Made by a program: the position numbers and the translations under genes
Assembly: GCA_964505385.1 (NCBI GenBank)
Contig: CAZDIA010000033.1
Location: 1 to 35,075, forward strand
Reading direction: 5' to 3'
Length of the DNA: 35,075 bases
From: SLJN01 sp964505385
GTDB taxonomy: Bacteria; Bacteroidota; Rhodothermia; Balneolales; Natronogracilivirgulaceae
The notes under the pieces: model-generated
Databases searched by the model: none
Told to the model about the DNA's origin: nothing
The model's input: the letters and a program-made list of their open reading frames with translations, nothing else
Shown here: positions 1-8,678 of the stretch, in pieces
Layout: each line of letters starts with the position of its first letter
Position numbering within the stretch: position 1 is the stretch's first letter

Positions 1-2
1 GC

Positions 3-311
3 TCTTGGACAAATGCCATCAGGAGTATAACTGAACAAGAGTTGACTGGTGGCACAGAAGAGTCTGTTGATTTTATAGTTCATGAGGAAACCGGAAGGTA
101 TGAAGCTTTTGTATTGTACAAATTGCCGGTAGGAGATGCTCGCTCTCAGCTCGAAAATTCGCTGGCTCAAGAGGAGGAACTTTATATAAGATTCAGAGAG
201 TCTGAAGCTTTTGAGGAGTTAGATGAACATCTTGAGCGATTAAGTGACGAAGCAAATACCGGCATTGATAGGGATCGTATTGAAGATGATGAAAACGAGG
301 ATGAAAATTAA
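3..311 (+). CDS. C-terminal end of an acidic protein, possibly LPP20-like (partial at 5' edge)
   Basis: The reading frame is open from the window edge to TAA at 309-311, so the TTG at 42 is not needed as a start and the true start lies outside the window. The visible 102 residues contain a predicted beta-strand stretch (GRYEAFVLYKLPVGDAR) followed by a charged helix (LYIRFRESEAFEELDEHLERL) and a highly acidic tail ending DDENEDEN. The order strand-helix with a 'Y.AFVLYKLP' core resembles the C-terminus of LPP20-type lipoproteins of Bacteroidota, but this is from memory of the family and the N-terminus is missing. A strong terminator follows 33 bp downstream, so this is the last gene of its transcript. 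Coding is well supported; the family is tentative. Confidence 0.6.
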   Translation, partial: SWTNAIRSITEQELTGGTEESVDFIVHEETGRYEAFVLYKLPVGDARSQLENSLAQEEELYIRFRESEAFEELDEHLERLSDEANTGIDRDRIEDDENEDEN

Positions 312-344
312 TTGTAAAAATTTAATATCATAAGGAAGTTAAAG

Positions 345-388
345 AATCACCAAGGTCTATTAATTGATGATCTTGGTGATTTTTTTAT
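345..388 (+). terminator. Rho-independent terminator
   Basis: The arm AATCACCAAGGTC (345-357) pairs with GATCTTGGTGATT (369-381), with one G-U wobble and an 11-nt loop, and a run of T follows immediately. It ends the transcript of the partial acidic protein just upstream. Confidence 0.85.
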
Positions 389-413
389 GCAAATTGTTAA
401 AAGTGTTGCTTAA

Positions 414-530
414 GAATCGTTTGCTACATGCTTACTTCATAAAGAATGGGTCAATAAATTTCTTATCCGCTTCGATGGCGGAGATGACGATACGGTATGG
501 AATATTAAGGTAGATACCAAGCAGGTGTAA
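414..530 (+). pseudogene. Short orphan coding remnant (38 residues), no start codon
   Basis: Between the upstream terminator and the pullulanase terminator, one plus-strand frame is open from just after a TAA at 411 to TAA at 528-530. It translates as plausible protein: EWVNKFLIRFDGGDDDTVWN, then IKVDTKQV and stop. There is no ATG/GTG/TTG start and no room for a full gene. The acidic, Trp-containing composition matches the neighbouring proteins. I read it as the C-terminal scrap of a deleted gene. It could also be chance. The family is not recognised. Confidence 0.25.
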
Positions 531-538
531 ATTGTGGT

Positions 539-572
539 AAAAAATTCGTCAGCCGACTTTGAATCGGCAGAC
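539..572 (-). terminator. Rho-independent terminator of the pullulanase gene
   Basis: Read on the minus strand, GTCTGCCGA (572-564) pairs with TCGGCTGAC (556-548), with one T-T mismatch and a 7-nt loop, followed by GAATTTTTT. It begins about 20 bp past the pullulanase stop codon. Confidence 0.75.
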
Positions 573-591
573 GACTATGCCTGGCAGACCC

Positions 592-3444
592 CTACCTCTC
601 ACACCCAAAATCCCCTTGCTCCTCACCCATTGGCTGAACAAACACCGCCGCACTCTGTGCGGGTATGGTAAACCGGCTGCCATAGTGTTCGGCGGTGCGG
701 ATGATGTCATCGGTGCTTTGTTGTTGGATGGGGTGCAGTTGCAGGTTTTCGAAGTTGGAGTCGAAGGTCTGCTTTTCGTTATCTGCATTGAAGAGGATGA
801 CGATTCCGTCGTAGTTGTCATCGAGCGGGGCGCCGTGGCAGGAGCCGTCGGACAGGGAAATGGCTATGATGCCGGGTTGCTGATCGGGTCCGGTGTTGTG
901 AAAGGTGAGGCGGTCCTGGATGTCATCGGCATCATCAAGGCGGAACAGGGGTGAGCTGTAGCGTATTTCCAGCTGTTCGCGGAAAAGCTGGTTTGCCAGC
1001 TCCATGTGTTCGCGCTCAACATTGATATTCGGGTTGGTCATGATCTCGCGCATCTCATCCCATCGCTCTTCATTATCCCAGCCGGGAGGCAGGCCTTGTG
1101 CCCAGAGGTGGCGGTCAAAAGTGAAATCAACTGCGTTGTACCAGTCCCCTGAATCAAAACTGTTGCGATCCATGGATTTGGAGCGGAGGATATCGCTGCC
1201 CATCTGATAAAACGGCACACCCTGACCAAAGTTAATGAATGCGTTGCTCAGCAGATGTACCCGGATGCGGTCATCCATATTCATATCATCAGGAAGCTTG
1301 GCCTGGGTGTTATCCCAAAGTGTTTCGTTGTCGTGTTTGTCGATATAGTTGACCGACTCCTGAGGCTGCAGTGCATAACCGATATCGTCGGCGCCGCCAT
1401 CAACGGTTTCACCGGTTCGATTAATGTACTCATAGGTACTCAGGTTGCCGGTCATTCCGACCCGAATGCGGTCTGCATCATATAACAAATTCTCGAGCTG
1501 ATTGTCCCGGTCAGGATCGGCATCTTGATTCGGAAACAGATATTGGCCGTTGGCAAACCCCTGGTGACGTCCGGTATCGGTAAAATTGCCACCCCGGATG
1601 CCGTCGCGGCTGCGGTCATTGAAGTTGCCGATGCCGGTTCCGCCCATATTAAACTGCGTAGCCTGATCAAAAATGCGGTCGTCGGCCACCTCGCCGAAAT
1701 TCCATCCTTCTCCGTATATGTAGAGATTTTCACCATCAACGCCGTGTTCATCAAGGGTAAGCGTGGCGAGTGTGTCCTGCAAATTTTCCATCACATAACG
1801 GGGATGATGTCCCATCAGATCAAACCGGAACGAGTCGATTTTGTAATGCTTTGCCCAGAGTTTTACCGAGTCGATGATCAGTTTTTCAACCATGTTGAAT
1901 TCGGCGGCGGTATTCTCGCAGCAGGTAGAGGTTTCGATCTCACCTGTAACAACATCATAACGGTGATAATAAATGGGAACGACTTTATCCAGCACGGAAA
2001 AGCGTGATTCTGTTCCGGATGCAAACGTGTGATTATACACCACATCCACTACTGTGAACAAGTCAATTTCCCCAAGAGCCTGTACCATTTTTCGGGTTTC
2101 GAGAATGCGTTGCGCGCCTTCGGGATCGGTGGCATAGCTGCCCTGCGGCGCATTAAAATGAAACGGATCGTATCCCCAGTTGAATCCGTCATGCCATGCC
2201 ATGCCTTCCATCCGGCCGGGGTCATTATAGGGTTTCTGCACCTCATCGGTTACCGGCTCCTCTTCTACAAGCTCCTCAAACACCTCCCAGATTTGGCGAT
2301 CACCATAATACTGGCAATTTGAGTCAAGCCCTTCATAATCAAGGATCTCACAGATGCGCTGATACGAATCGAATACATCCACACGGTTGGTGGTATCTTC
2401 AATCACCGTCGCAATATCATTAATCGGAAGCAGGTGCAAATGGGTGAGTCCTGATTGCTGAAGTTGCTTGAGGTGATTCATCCCGTTGGATAGCTCACGA
2501 CCCTGCTGACCGTTATGCGTAAAAGCCATATACGTACCGCGATGTTCCCACGGGATGGACTCATCAATGAGGCTGAAATCCCTCATGTGTGCTTCGTATA
2601 TCGAGATATCAACCGGACGTGGCTGCTCTTTGCGGATTTCATTCCATCCATCCGGTTTCAGCGATTCATCACCTGCGAGATCGACAAACTGGCTGAAATG
2701 GCTGTCGGTGGACAGACTCACCGAATACGGATCAGAAACTTCAAACTCGTTGATTTCACCGTTCTCCGGATGATACACCTCAATGGAGAACCGGTAATAT
2801 TTTCGATCCCAGGTTTCATCACCATGAAACTCCCACACGCCATTGGATGGAGAGGCCTCTTCGGCTTCAACGGTTTCCAGGTGATTGTGCTCAGCGTCGT
2901 AAAGCTCGAGCGTTACGGACTTTGCCGTTGGCGCCCAAAGTTTGGAAGTGATGGCATCATCCTCATAAACAGGACCGAGCTGCCCGTGATATGTAAATAA
3001 ATCATCAATCACACCGTGAAATTGTATATCTGTTGCGGCAACAGGTTGGTCATTCTGATATGCTATTGCAACCAATTGACCCTTAAGAGCATCCGTAGCT
3101 TCGGTCTCATCAATGCGCACTTCAAATACGGGTTGATCTGCTATATGACGAAACTGATCTGCCTGTTCATCGGTGAGGTCAGCATCCGGAGATAAGTCGA
3201 TAGGTGCTCCTTCATCCGCACCGGTCTCATACACGGTAATATCCGCATCAGGACTGTACCGGATTTCATAGTGATCCGCCTCCGGGGCGTCCACCCATAC
3301 GAGACGATCAGTACTTATCCAGTGAGCGGCGGCGTCCTGAATGCCGTCTGCGGCGGTTTCAGGTTGATCGGGAGTTTCGGTTTCGCAGCTAATGATTAAG
3401 ATTAAAGCGGCTATAAGAAGCGTGAAGGATAATTGGCGGGTCAT
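592..3444 (-). CDS. Type I pullulanase-like glycoside hydrolase (GH13), lipoprotein
   Basis: Predicted to cleave alpha-1,6 branches in pullulan, glycogen or starch limit dextrins. About 950 residues. I start at the ATG whose complement is at 3442-3444 because it gives a clean lipoprotein signal peptide ending LIISC; a longer TTG-initiated form (to 3492) would put 16 polar residues before it. The N-terminal ~330 residues look like beta-sandwich pullulanase-associated domains. The type I pullulanase signature GFNWGYDP lies near residue 423. The GH13 conserved regions follow in order: VVDVVYNHT (~465), DSFRFDLMG with the nucleophile Asp (~542), YGEGWNF with the acid/base Glu (~578), and KHDNETLWD (~705). 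The length and the full set of catalytic motifs indicate an active enzyme anchored in an envelope membrane. It stands alone: no SusC/SusD partner is visible in the window. Confidence 0.93.
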   Translation of the reverse strand: MTRQLSFTLLIAALILIISCETETPDQPETAADGIQDAAAHWISTDRLVWVDAPEADHYEIRYSPDADITVYETGADEGAPIDLSPDADLTDEQADQFRHIADQPVFEVRIDETEATDALKGQLVAIAYQNDQPVAATDIQFHGVIDDLFTYHGQLGPVYEDDAITSKLWAPTAKSVTLELYDAEHNHLETVEAEEASPSNGVWEFHGDETWDRKYYRFSIEVYHPENGEINEFEVSDPYSVSLSTDSHFSQFVDLAGDESLKPDGWNEIRKEQPRPVDISIYEAHMRDFSLIDESIPWEHRGTYMAFTHNGQQGRELSNGMNHLKQLQQSGLTHLHLLPINDIATVIEDTTNRVDVFDSYQRICEILDYEGLDSNCQYYGDRQIWEVFEELVEEEPVTDEVQKPYNDPGRMEGMAWHDGFNWGYDPFHFNAPQGSYATDPEGAQRILETRKMVQALGEIDLFTVVDVVYNHTFASGTESRFSVLDKVVPIYYHRYDVVTGEIETSTCCENTAAEFNMVEKLIIDSVKLWAKHYKIDSFRFDLMGHHPRYVMENLQDTLATLTLDEHGVDGENLYIYGEGWNFGEVADDRIFDQATQFNMGGTGIGNFNDRSRDGIRGGNFTDTGRHQGFANGQYLFPNQDADPDRDNQLENLLYDADRIRVGMTGNLSTYEYINRTGETVDGGADDIGYALQPQESVNYIDKHDNETLWDNTQAKLPDDMNMDDRIRVHLLSNAFINFGQGVPFYQMGSDILRSKSMDRNSFDSGDWYNAVDFTFDRHLWAQGLPPGWDNEERWDEMREIMTNPNINVEREHMELANQLFREQLEIRYSSPLFRLDDADDIQDRLTFHNTGPDQQPGIIAISLSDGSCHGAPLDDNYDGIVILFNADNEKQTFDSNFENLQLHPIQQQSTDDIIRTAEHYGSRFTIPAQSAAVFVQPMGEEQGDFGCER

Positions 3445-3542
3445 AAATAATTGCAAATTGTAAAGTGTAAAATGATCTGAAAATTTCTTCAAATATAGGT
3501 TATTTAAAAGGGATTTGCATGAGAATCCTACCGATCCAACCC

Positions 3543-3980
3543 TTCCCGAAAGGTCAGGCGCGCCCCGGGATTAGGAAACAGCCGGTGTTCTTGCCGCGCC
3601 CCCTTTCGGGTTGGCACGGGTGGCAACGATTGTTGGAAGGCNNNNNNNNNNNNNNNNNNNNNNNNNNNNNNNNNNNNNNNNNNNNNNNNNNNNNNNNNNN
3701 NNNNNNNNNNNNNNNNNNNNNNNNNNNNNNNNNNNNNNNNNCCAGGGGCTCCCTTCGGTCGCTGACCTGGCAGGTGGGCGTTGTCATGACCTTTCCCGAA
3801 AGGTCAGGCGCGCCCCGGGATTAGGAAATAGCCGGAGTTCTTGCCGCGCCCCCTTTCGGGTTGGCACGGCTGGCAACGATTGCTGGAAGGCAGACTTAGG
3901 TGGATGGATTTATAGCAGGTTCGACCTGTCCAGGGGCTCCCTTCGGTCGCTGACCTGGCAGGTGGGCGTTGCCATGACTC
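3543..3980 (+). repeat. Tandem 188-bp repeat (two units), REP-like hairpins
   Basis: TTCCCGAAAGGTCAGG starts at 3543, 3793 and 3981. The second unit, 3793-3980, is gap-free and 188 bp long. The first unit is interrupted by the 100-N gap. Each unit holds several palindromes: TGACCTTTC-CC-GAAAGGTCA (3787-3806), CAGGT-TCG-ACCTG (3916-3928), and ACCTG-t-CCAGG pairing with CCTGGCAGGT (3924-3963). The last two overlap, so they are mutually exclusive folds. The third start at 3981 diverges after about 17 bp. No coding role is seen; small frames across it run through the Ns. Confidence 0.85.
3642..3741. other. Assembly gap of exactly 100 N inside the tandem repeat
   Basis: One hundred Ns replace part of repeat unit 1. 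The flanks match unit 2 directly: the left flank ends GGAAGGC and the right flank begins CCAGGGGCTCCC. In unit 2 these same words are separated by exactly 38 bp. The true missing sequence is therefore probably 38 bp, or 38 plus a multiple of 188 if copies were collapsed. The N count is a placeholder. Confidence 0.97.
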
Positions 3981-4087
3981 TTCCCGAAAGGTCAGGTGGG
4001 CCGGGTTTGACGTTTTTCGTTTGATCAGTTAACAGTATCCAGTAAACAGTTTGATCATGCGTAAGTTGGGTCCGGTTCATTTGTTTT

Positions 4088-4191
4088 GGGTAATTGAGGT
4101 AATTGGGTAATTAGGGAATTGGTGAATTGGGACTAAACCCTATTTCCTTAATTAGCTTAATCCCCCAATCCCTTAATTACCTCAATTACCC
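4088..4191 (+). repeat. Long AT-rich inverted repeat with GGTAATT words
   Basis: GGGTAATTGAGGTAATT (4088-4104) and its exact reverse complement (4175-4191) form a 17-bp perfect stem. Further imperfect pairing inside comes from the degenerate words GGTAATT, GGGAATT and CCAAT. There is no T-tract directly after the stem, so it is not a typical terminator. It sits between the 188-bp repeats and the CstA-like gene and uses the same simple-word inverted-arm style as other elements in the window. Confidence 0.8.
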
Positions 4192-4209
4192 AATCCCTTA
4201 ATCCCTTAA

Positions 4210-4249
4210 ACCTGCCCAGGGGCTCCCTGCGCTCGCTGACCTGGCAGGT
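4210..4249 (+). repeat. Solo hairpin module of the 188-bp repeat
   Basis: ACCTGcCCAGG (4210-4220) pairs with CCTGGCAGGT (4240-4249). The segment repeats the module seen at 3924-3963 with a few substitutions (TGCGCTCGC for TTCGGTCGC). It lies about 50 bp upstream of the CstA-like start, detached from the rest of the unit, which suggests the hairpin module is the independently spreading part. Confidence 0.8.
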
Positions 4250-4300
4250 GGGTATTGCAAAAATTTCACATTGGATTTTTTTCGATAATCTGATAGCTTC

Positions 4301-6031
4301 ATGCGCATGAGTGGAATATGGCTTGCAGTAGTTGGAATTGCGACATTTGCGATGGGGTTTATGTATTATTCCCGGTTTATCGCTAATCGGATATACCGGC
4401 TGAATGATTCCAATACAACCCCGGCCCATCGTTTAAATGATGGCATCGATTACGTGCCCACTAATCGACTTGTTCTTCTCGGCCATCATTTTACTTCTAT
4501 TGCCGGAGCTGCACCGATTGTTGGCCCTGCCATTGCAGTTTACTGGGGATGGTTGCCGGCACTGCTGTGGGTGGTACTCGGGACGGTCTTTGCTGCAGGC
4601 GTTCATGATTTCGGAACCCTGGTGATTTCCGCACGTCATGATGGTAAGTCAATCGGGACACTGGCCACCGAATATGTGGGAGAGCGGGCGAAAAAACTGT
4701 TTTTATTTATTATCCTCATACTGGTGTTGATGGTAAATGCGGTATTTGCCTGGGTGATTGCCAACCTGTTTATCAGCTTTCCTGCTTCAGTTCTCTCTAT
4801 TTTGGTACAGATTCCGCTGGCTATATGGATAGGTTATTTCATCTACAAGAAAACCGGCCGGCTGTTGGTGCCTTCTCTCATTGCACTTGCTCTTATGTAT
4901 GCCGCTGCGATTATCGCCAGTTATGTTCCCGTTTTGCAGATCGATCTGGTAGGCTGGTTTGGAGGCGAAGGGGCCGAATTGGTTGATGGCTTTGGGGCTA
5001 TATCGATGGCATTTTTGATATGAATTGTGGTTCTGATGATTTATGTCTATTTCGCATCAACATTGCCAGTATGGCTGCTGCTTCAGCCACGCGATTACAT
5101 CAATGCCCATCAGTTGTTTCTGGGCTTGGTGATTTTGTATCTGGGATTGCTGTTTACCAATCCGGAAGTAACGGCACCTGTGCTTAATGAAGGAGCGGAG
5201 ACTTCCTGGTTTCCACTTTTATTCATTACTATAGCCTGTGGCGCCATCTCTGGATTTCATGGTCTGGTATCTTCCGGCACCTCTTCAAAACAGCTTAATA
5301 GTGAAGCGGATGCCAGAACGGTCGGGTACCTGGGATCAATCGGGGAGGGCTCTCTTGCATTGATTACGATCATAGCGGTAGTTACGCTTTTTGGTTCTCA
5401 GGAAGAATTTTTGAATGTGTACAGTAGCTTTGATGCAGCCGGCAGTGAAGGACTGGGAAATTTTATTGTCGGTGCAGGTCAGCTTGCCTCCGGTGTGGGG
5501 ATACCGACTATAGCAGCTGAGACTATCATAGCGGTAATTGTTATCAGCTTTGCGGCTACTTCGCTTGATACCTCTGTTAGGTTAATGCGATACATCATCA
5601 GTGAGCTCGGGGTAGAGTATAAGGTTCCGGTAATCACCCGCCGTTATGTTGCAACGTTCATTGCTGTTGCTTCCAGTGCCGCACTTGCACTGATTCCCGA
5701 AGGGCCGGAAGGGTTTGGCTCAGGAGGATATTTGTTGTGGCCTCTTTTTGGTACTTCAAATCAACTTCTGGCCGGTATCAGTCTGATGGTGGTGACCATT
5801 TGGCTTTACCGCAGTAAAATCAGCATTATCTACACTATCGTGCCTATGGCTTTTCTGCTGTTTATGACATTGTACGCTATGATACAGCAAGTGGTATTTG
5901 AATGGTCCGGCCTTGGTGAAGCCGATACAAACTGGCTCTTGCTTATACTTGGAGGCATAATTATGGGGTTTGCAATTTGGATTATCCTGACGGCTATAAA
6001 TATACTTCGAAAAGTAAGTAAAGAGGATTGA
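4301..6031 (+). pseudogene. cstA: CstA-like carbon starvation/peptide transporter, interrupted by an in-frame TGA
   Basis: CstA family membrane transporter, linked in other bacteria to peptide or pyruvate uptake. The reading frame from ATG 4301 is open for 240 residues, meets TGA at 5021-5023, and then continues in the same frame from 5024 to the stop at 6029-6031 (577 codons including the TGA). Family landmarks lie on both sides: NRLVLLGHHFTSIAGAAPIVGP and AAGVHDFGTLVISARHDGKS before it, LPVWLLLQPRDYINAH and SGTSSKQLN after it. The TGA sits in MAFLI-stop-IVVLMIYVYF, a membrane helix where TGG (Trp) would fit with one base change. About a dozen hydrophobic helices are visible overall. As written the protein is truncated to the first ~40 percent; a recent nonsense mutation or a sequencing/assembly error are both possible. 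ATG 4307 is an alternative start. No clear ribosome binding site. Confidence 0.88.
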
Positions 6032-6101
6032 AAATTCGTAGTTTAAAACCGGTCTGTTTTATATCGATTTTTTTACGTTTCCCGCATCACTATTTTTCAG
6101 T

Positions 6102-6722
6102 ATGATCAAATTTGTCATTTTAACAGTTTTAGGAACACTTTTCCTGCTTAATCCCACTCAGGCAGCAACATGGGGCAGCATCTCCGCAGGGGATAATAAT
6201 AAGCCGACCGCTACCAATGCCGGCCTGATTGTAATGACACTCGGTGATGAGCTTACTGTGGAGTTGCCGGATTCCAACCGTGCCGAGCCATTCTTGCTGA
6301 AGAGTAATCTTCCCGAAAATCATCACCGGAGAATCGTAGACAGGTTGGTTGATGACGGGTTCAGGTTGCGATCTTCAGGGGAAAACAGCACGCCGAAAAT
6401 TGAGGTTGAAATCGATCCGGAATTAACACTGGAGCGTTTTAGCCGCAGGCAGGCATCCCGAAAACTGGAGATGGATTATTCAATCCATTTCATTGATACC
6501 GAAGATACTATCGTAGATAACCGCAGAGGCTCGGTTACTGTGTCGGATACAATCAGGTATCAAAACCGGGATGATCTTGTAACAGACTGGCCAATGACAC
6601 GTTTTACTGATGTAAAAGATACTTCGCGATGGCGATGGATTTCCTCCGCGGCCGAGCCGGTCGCGCTGATTGGTGCCACAGCCGTGGCGGTAGTGTTGAT
6701 GTATAACGTCAGAAGCGATTAG
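6102..6722 (+). CDS. Unknown exported protein with C-terminal membrane anchor
   Basis: 206 residues, family not recognised. The N-terminus (MIKFVILTVLGTLFLLNPTQAA) is a signal peptide with a plausible cleavage site after TQA. The middle is soluble and charged. The C-terminus holds one hydrophobic helix (EPVALIGATAVAVVLMYNV) followed by RSD, giving a periplasmic or surface domain tethered by a C-terminal anchor. The stop is 9 bp before the GTG of the Ig-like lipoprotein, so the two are probably one operon and may act together at the envelope. ATG 6102 is the only start that gives the full signal peptide. No catalytic motif is visible. Confidence 0.85.
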   Translation: MIKFVILTVLGTLFLLNPTQAATWGSISAGDNNKPTATNAGLIVMTLGDELTVELPDSNRAEPFLLKSNLPENHHRRIVDRLVDDGFRLRSSGENSTPKIEVEIDPELTLERFSRRQASRKLEMDYSIHFIDTEDTIVDNRRGSVTVSDTIRYQNRDDLVTDWPMTRFTDVKDTSRWRWISSAAEPVALIGATAVAVVLMYNVRSD

Positions 6723-6731
6723 AGCCGAATA

Positions 6732-8450
6732 GTGGTAAAAGAACATCATCTCGTTTATAAATTTGTCATTTTAGCCGCTTTGGCGCTGTTGGTGACCCGC
6801 TGCGCTACACCCACACAACCATCAGGGGGGGATCCTGATGATACCGGACCGGTAATTTATCAAACTATTCCGGAAGACGGGACGGTCAATTTTGATGATG
6901 ATGAACTGGTCTTTGAATTTGAGGATTACGTTGAGCGGGGAACTTTTGAACAGGCATTTTCCATACAGCCTGAATTGGGAATCGAATATGAGGTTAGCTG
7001 GAGCCGGAGAACGGCCACGGTGGAATTTGAATCGGAATTACCGGATACAACAACCATTGCGTTTTATCTAAGTACCGATCTTACTGACATGCGCAACAAC
7101 AACATGCAATCCGGTTTCCGAATGGCTGTAAGTACCGGTCCGGATATAGATGATGGAGAAATAAGCGCCCGGATTATCGATGGTAATGATGGCAGCGGCA
7201 TGGAAAATGAGCGCGTCCTTTTATATCGGGAACCGTTTGATCTGGAAGTCCCCGCTGATTACATCTCTCAGGCTGATGAGCAGGGAAGTGTTGAATTCAA
7301 CTATCTCCGTGAAGGTACTTACAAAGCATTCTGGGTGGATGACCGCAATCGCAACCGTACATGGGACCCGCCCCAGGAGTCAGCGCAACCATTTTCGAAA
7401 GAAACTGTGGAACTTGATGCTGATGGCCGCGAGGATTTCGGAACGCTTTTTATCCAGCAGGTTGATTCGATCCCCCCGGAAGTTATCGGTGTGGGGTTGT
7501 ATAATCCGCAAAGGCTCAGGCTCCGTTTTGATGAAAATATTTCTATGAATGATACTACGGAAGTAACAGTAACTGATGAGGAAGGAGAACCGTTGACTTC
7601 CGTGTTACCACTTTACACAGAATCCGGAAACCGCAACATCATGTTTGCGCGCAGTGATCAGCCGCTTGATCCTGATGAACAACATTTGCTTGATTTACGC
7701 TACATTTATGATGATGAAGGCAATGAAGCGATTTTCGGAGCAGACCCGTTCAGTGGTTCGGATGAAGCCGATACAACGCTTCAAAGGCTGATTCGCCACG
7801 ATACGGAAAATGGAATCCGGGAAGATGAGCCGCTGCAGTTTAGGTTTGCTGATGTGATCGATGAAGATGATGACATGCATGCAATGATTCGTGATTCTCT
7901 GGAAGTTGTAGTAACCGATACAGCTATAACAGGCTGGGATTTTGCCGAAATTGAAGATAATTTCCTGCGGGTTTATCCGGATGGCTACTGGGACAGCGGG
8001 GAATCCTACACTATCCGGTTGTGGAATCCCGGAAGAATGGACCGGCAGGAATTTAATCCGCAAATATGGCACGAAGATGATCTCGGGGAATTGGAACTCA
8101 TTGTTGAAGAACCATCATCAGATGAGGCAACTCATGTTTACTCATTGATTAACGAGCAGGGGGATCGCGTGGCAAGAGGCAATTTTCATGATGAAATTTT
8201 GCTTGAAGAGCTGCCACCGGGGCAGTACACCGTTCGCATTTTTGAGGATAAAAATGAAGATGGGCGCTGGTTTGCCGGAACCGTTGATCCCTATGAGGAA
8301 CCTGAACCCTATTTCGTGGAGAGTGATGTGACAGTGGAGTCGGGCCTGACCGGCCAGATATATGTTACCCTGGGCGAACCGCCGGAAGATTTGGAGGAGG
8401 AAGATGAGGCGCCGGAAGCAGGGGAAGAGGAGCTGCCTCAAGAGAATTAG
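6732..8450 (+). CDS. Ig-like (Big_5) domain lipoprotein
   Basis: 572 residues starting at GTG 6732. The N-terminus carries a lipoprotein signal ending LLVTRC, then TPTQPSGGDPDDTGPVIYQT. The segment TIPEDGTVNFDDDELVFEFEDYV matches the start of the bacterial Ig-like domain common in Bacteroidota lipoproteins (Big_5 type: 'P..G...F....I.F.F.E.V'). A second 'D..PPEV..VGLYNPQRLRLRFDENI' near residue 247 begins another beta-sandwich. The tail (from ~490) looks like a carboxypeptidase-regulatory-like fold (LPPGQYTVRIFEDKNEDGRW), and the protein ends in an acidic linker. No enzymatic motif. Likely a structural surface lipoprotein. It is coupled to the exported protein 9 bp upstream. Confidence 0.88.
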   Translation: MVKEHHLVYKFVILAALALLVTRCATPTQPSGGDPDDTGPVIYQTIPEDGTVNFDDDELVFEFEDYVERGTFEQAFSIQPELGIEYEVSWSRRTATVEFESELPDTTTIAFYLSTDLTDMRNNNMQSGFRMAVSTGPDIDDGEISARIIDGNDGSGMENERVLLYREPFDLEVPADYISQADEQGSVEFNYLREGTYKAFWVDDRNRNRTWDPPQESAQPFSKETVELDADGREDFGTLFIQQVDSIPPEVIGVGLYNPQRLRLRFDENISMNDTTEVTVTDEEGEPLTSVLPLYTESGNRNIMFARSDQPLDPDEQHLLDLRYIYDDEGNEAIFGADPFSGSDEADTTLQRLIRHDTENGIREDEPLQFRFADVIDEDDDMHAMIRDSLEVVVTDTAITGWDFAEIEDNFLRVYPDGYWDSGESYTIRLWNPGRMDRQEFNPQIWHEDDLGELELIVEEPSSDEATHVYSLINEQGDRVARGNFHDEILLEELPPGQYTVRIFEDKNEDGRWFAGTVDPYEEPEPYFVESDVTVESGLTGQIYVTLGEPPEDLEEEDEAPEAGEEELPQEN

Positions 8451-8465
8451 AATGTTAGGTTGTTT

Positions 8466-8611
8466 CTGGGTGTTGGGCACTGGGCGCTGGGTTGTCTGTC
8501 TGTTAGCTCAAGTTTCTATCACCACTTTATATGGCCCTCATTCAGCGATTGTAGTTGCAACCGTTTTTTTGTTTGATGTTTGGGACCCAGCACCCAGCAC
8601 CCAGTGCCCAG
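8466..8611 (-). repeat. Arm-core-arm repeat, copy A (CCCAGCA-type arms)
   Basis: Arms at 8466-8491 and 8586-8611 are inverted copies, about 80 percent identical, of a CTGGGTGTTGGG/CTGGGCACTGGG-type word repeat. They enclose a core at 8507-8558. The core matches 16308-16359 on the opposite strand at 47 of 52 positions. A GTTTGATGTTTGGG segment beside the right arm resembles the GTTTGACGTTTGAGG arm of the 16.2 kb copy, possibly a relic. It occupies most of the space between the Ig-like lipoprotein and the Mut7-C gene. No ORF. Confidence 0.85.
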
Positions 8612-8678
8612 TAACTTCTCCAAAAACCTTTTTGATTCTGCCTTACCCGGATTAAAAACTTTGCCTAAGTCAATCACT

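Noticed and set aside
559..954. 131-codon plus-strand frame over the pullulanase 3' end
   Set aside because: Antisense shadow; the minus-strand frame carries all GH13 motifs.
3445..4300. Insertion sequence
   Set aside because: No transposase frame is present; the sequence is tandem and palindromic repeats with an assembly gap.
5021..5023. TGA read as selenocysteine or as tryptophan by a changed genetic code
   Set aside because: Several other genes in the window end with TGA (for example icmF and fabH), CstA is not a selenoprotein family, and no selenocysteine insertion hairpin is evident.
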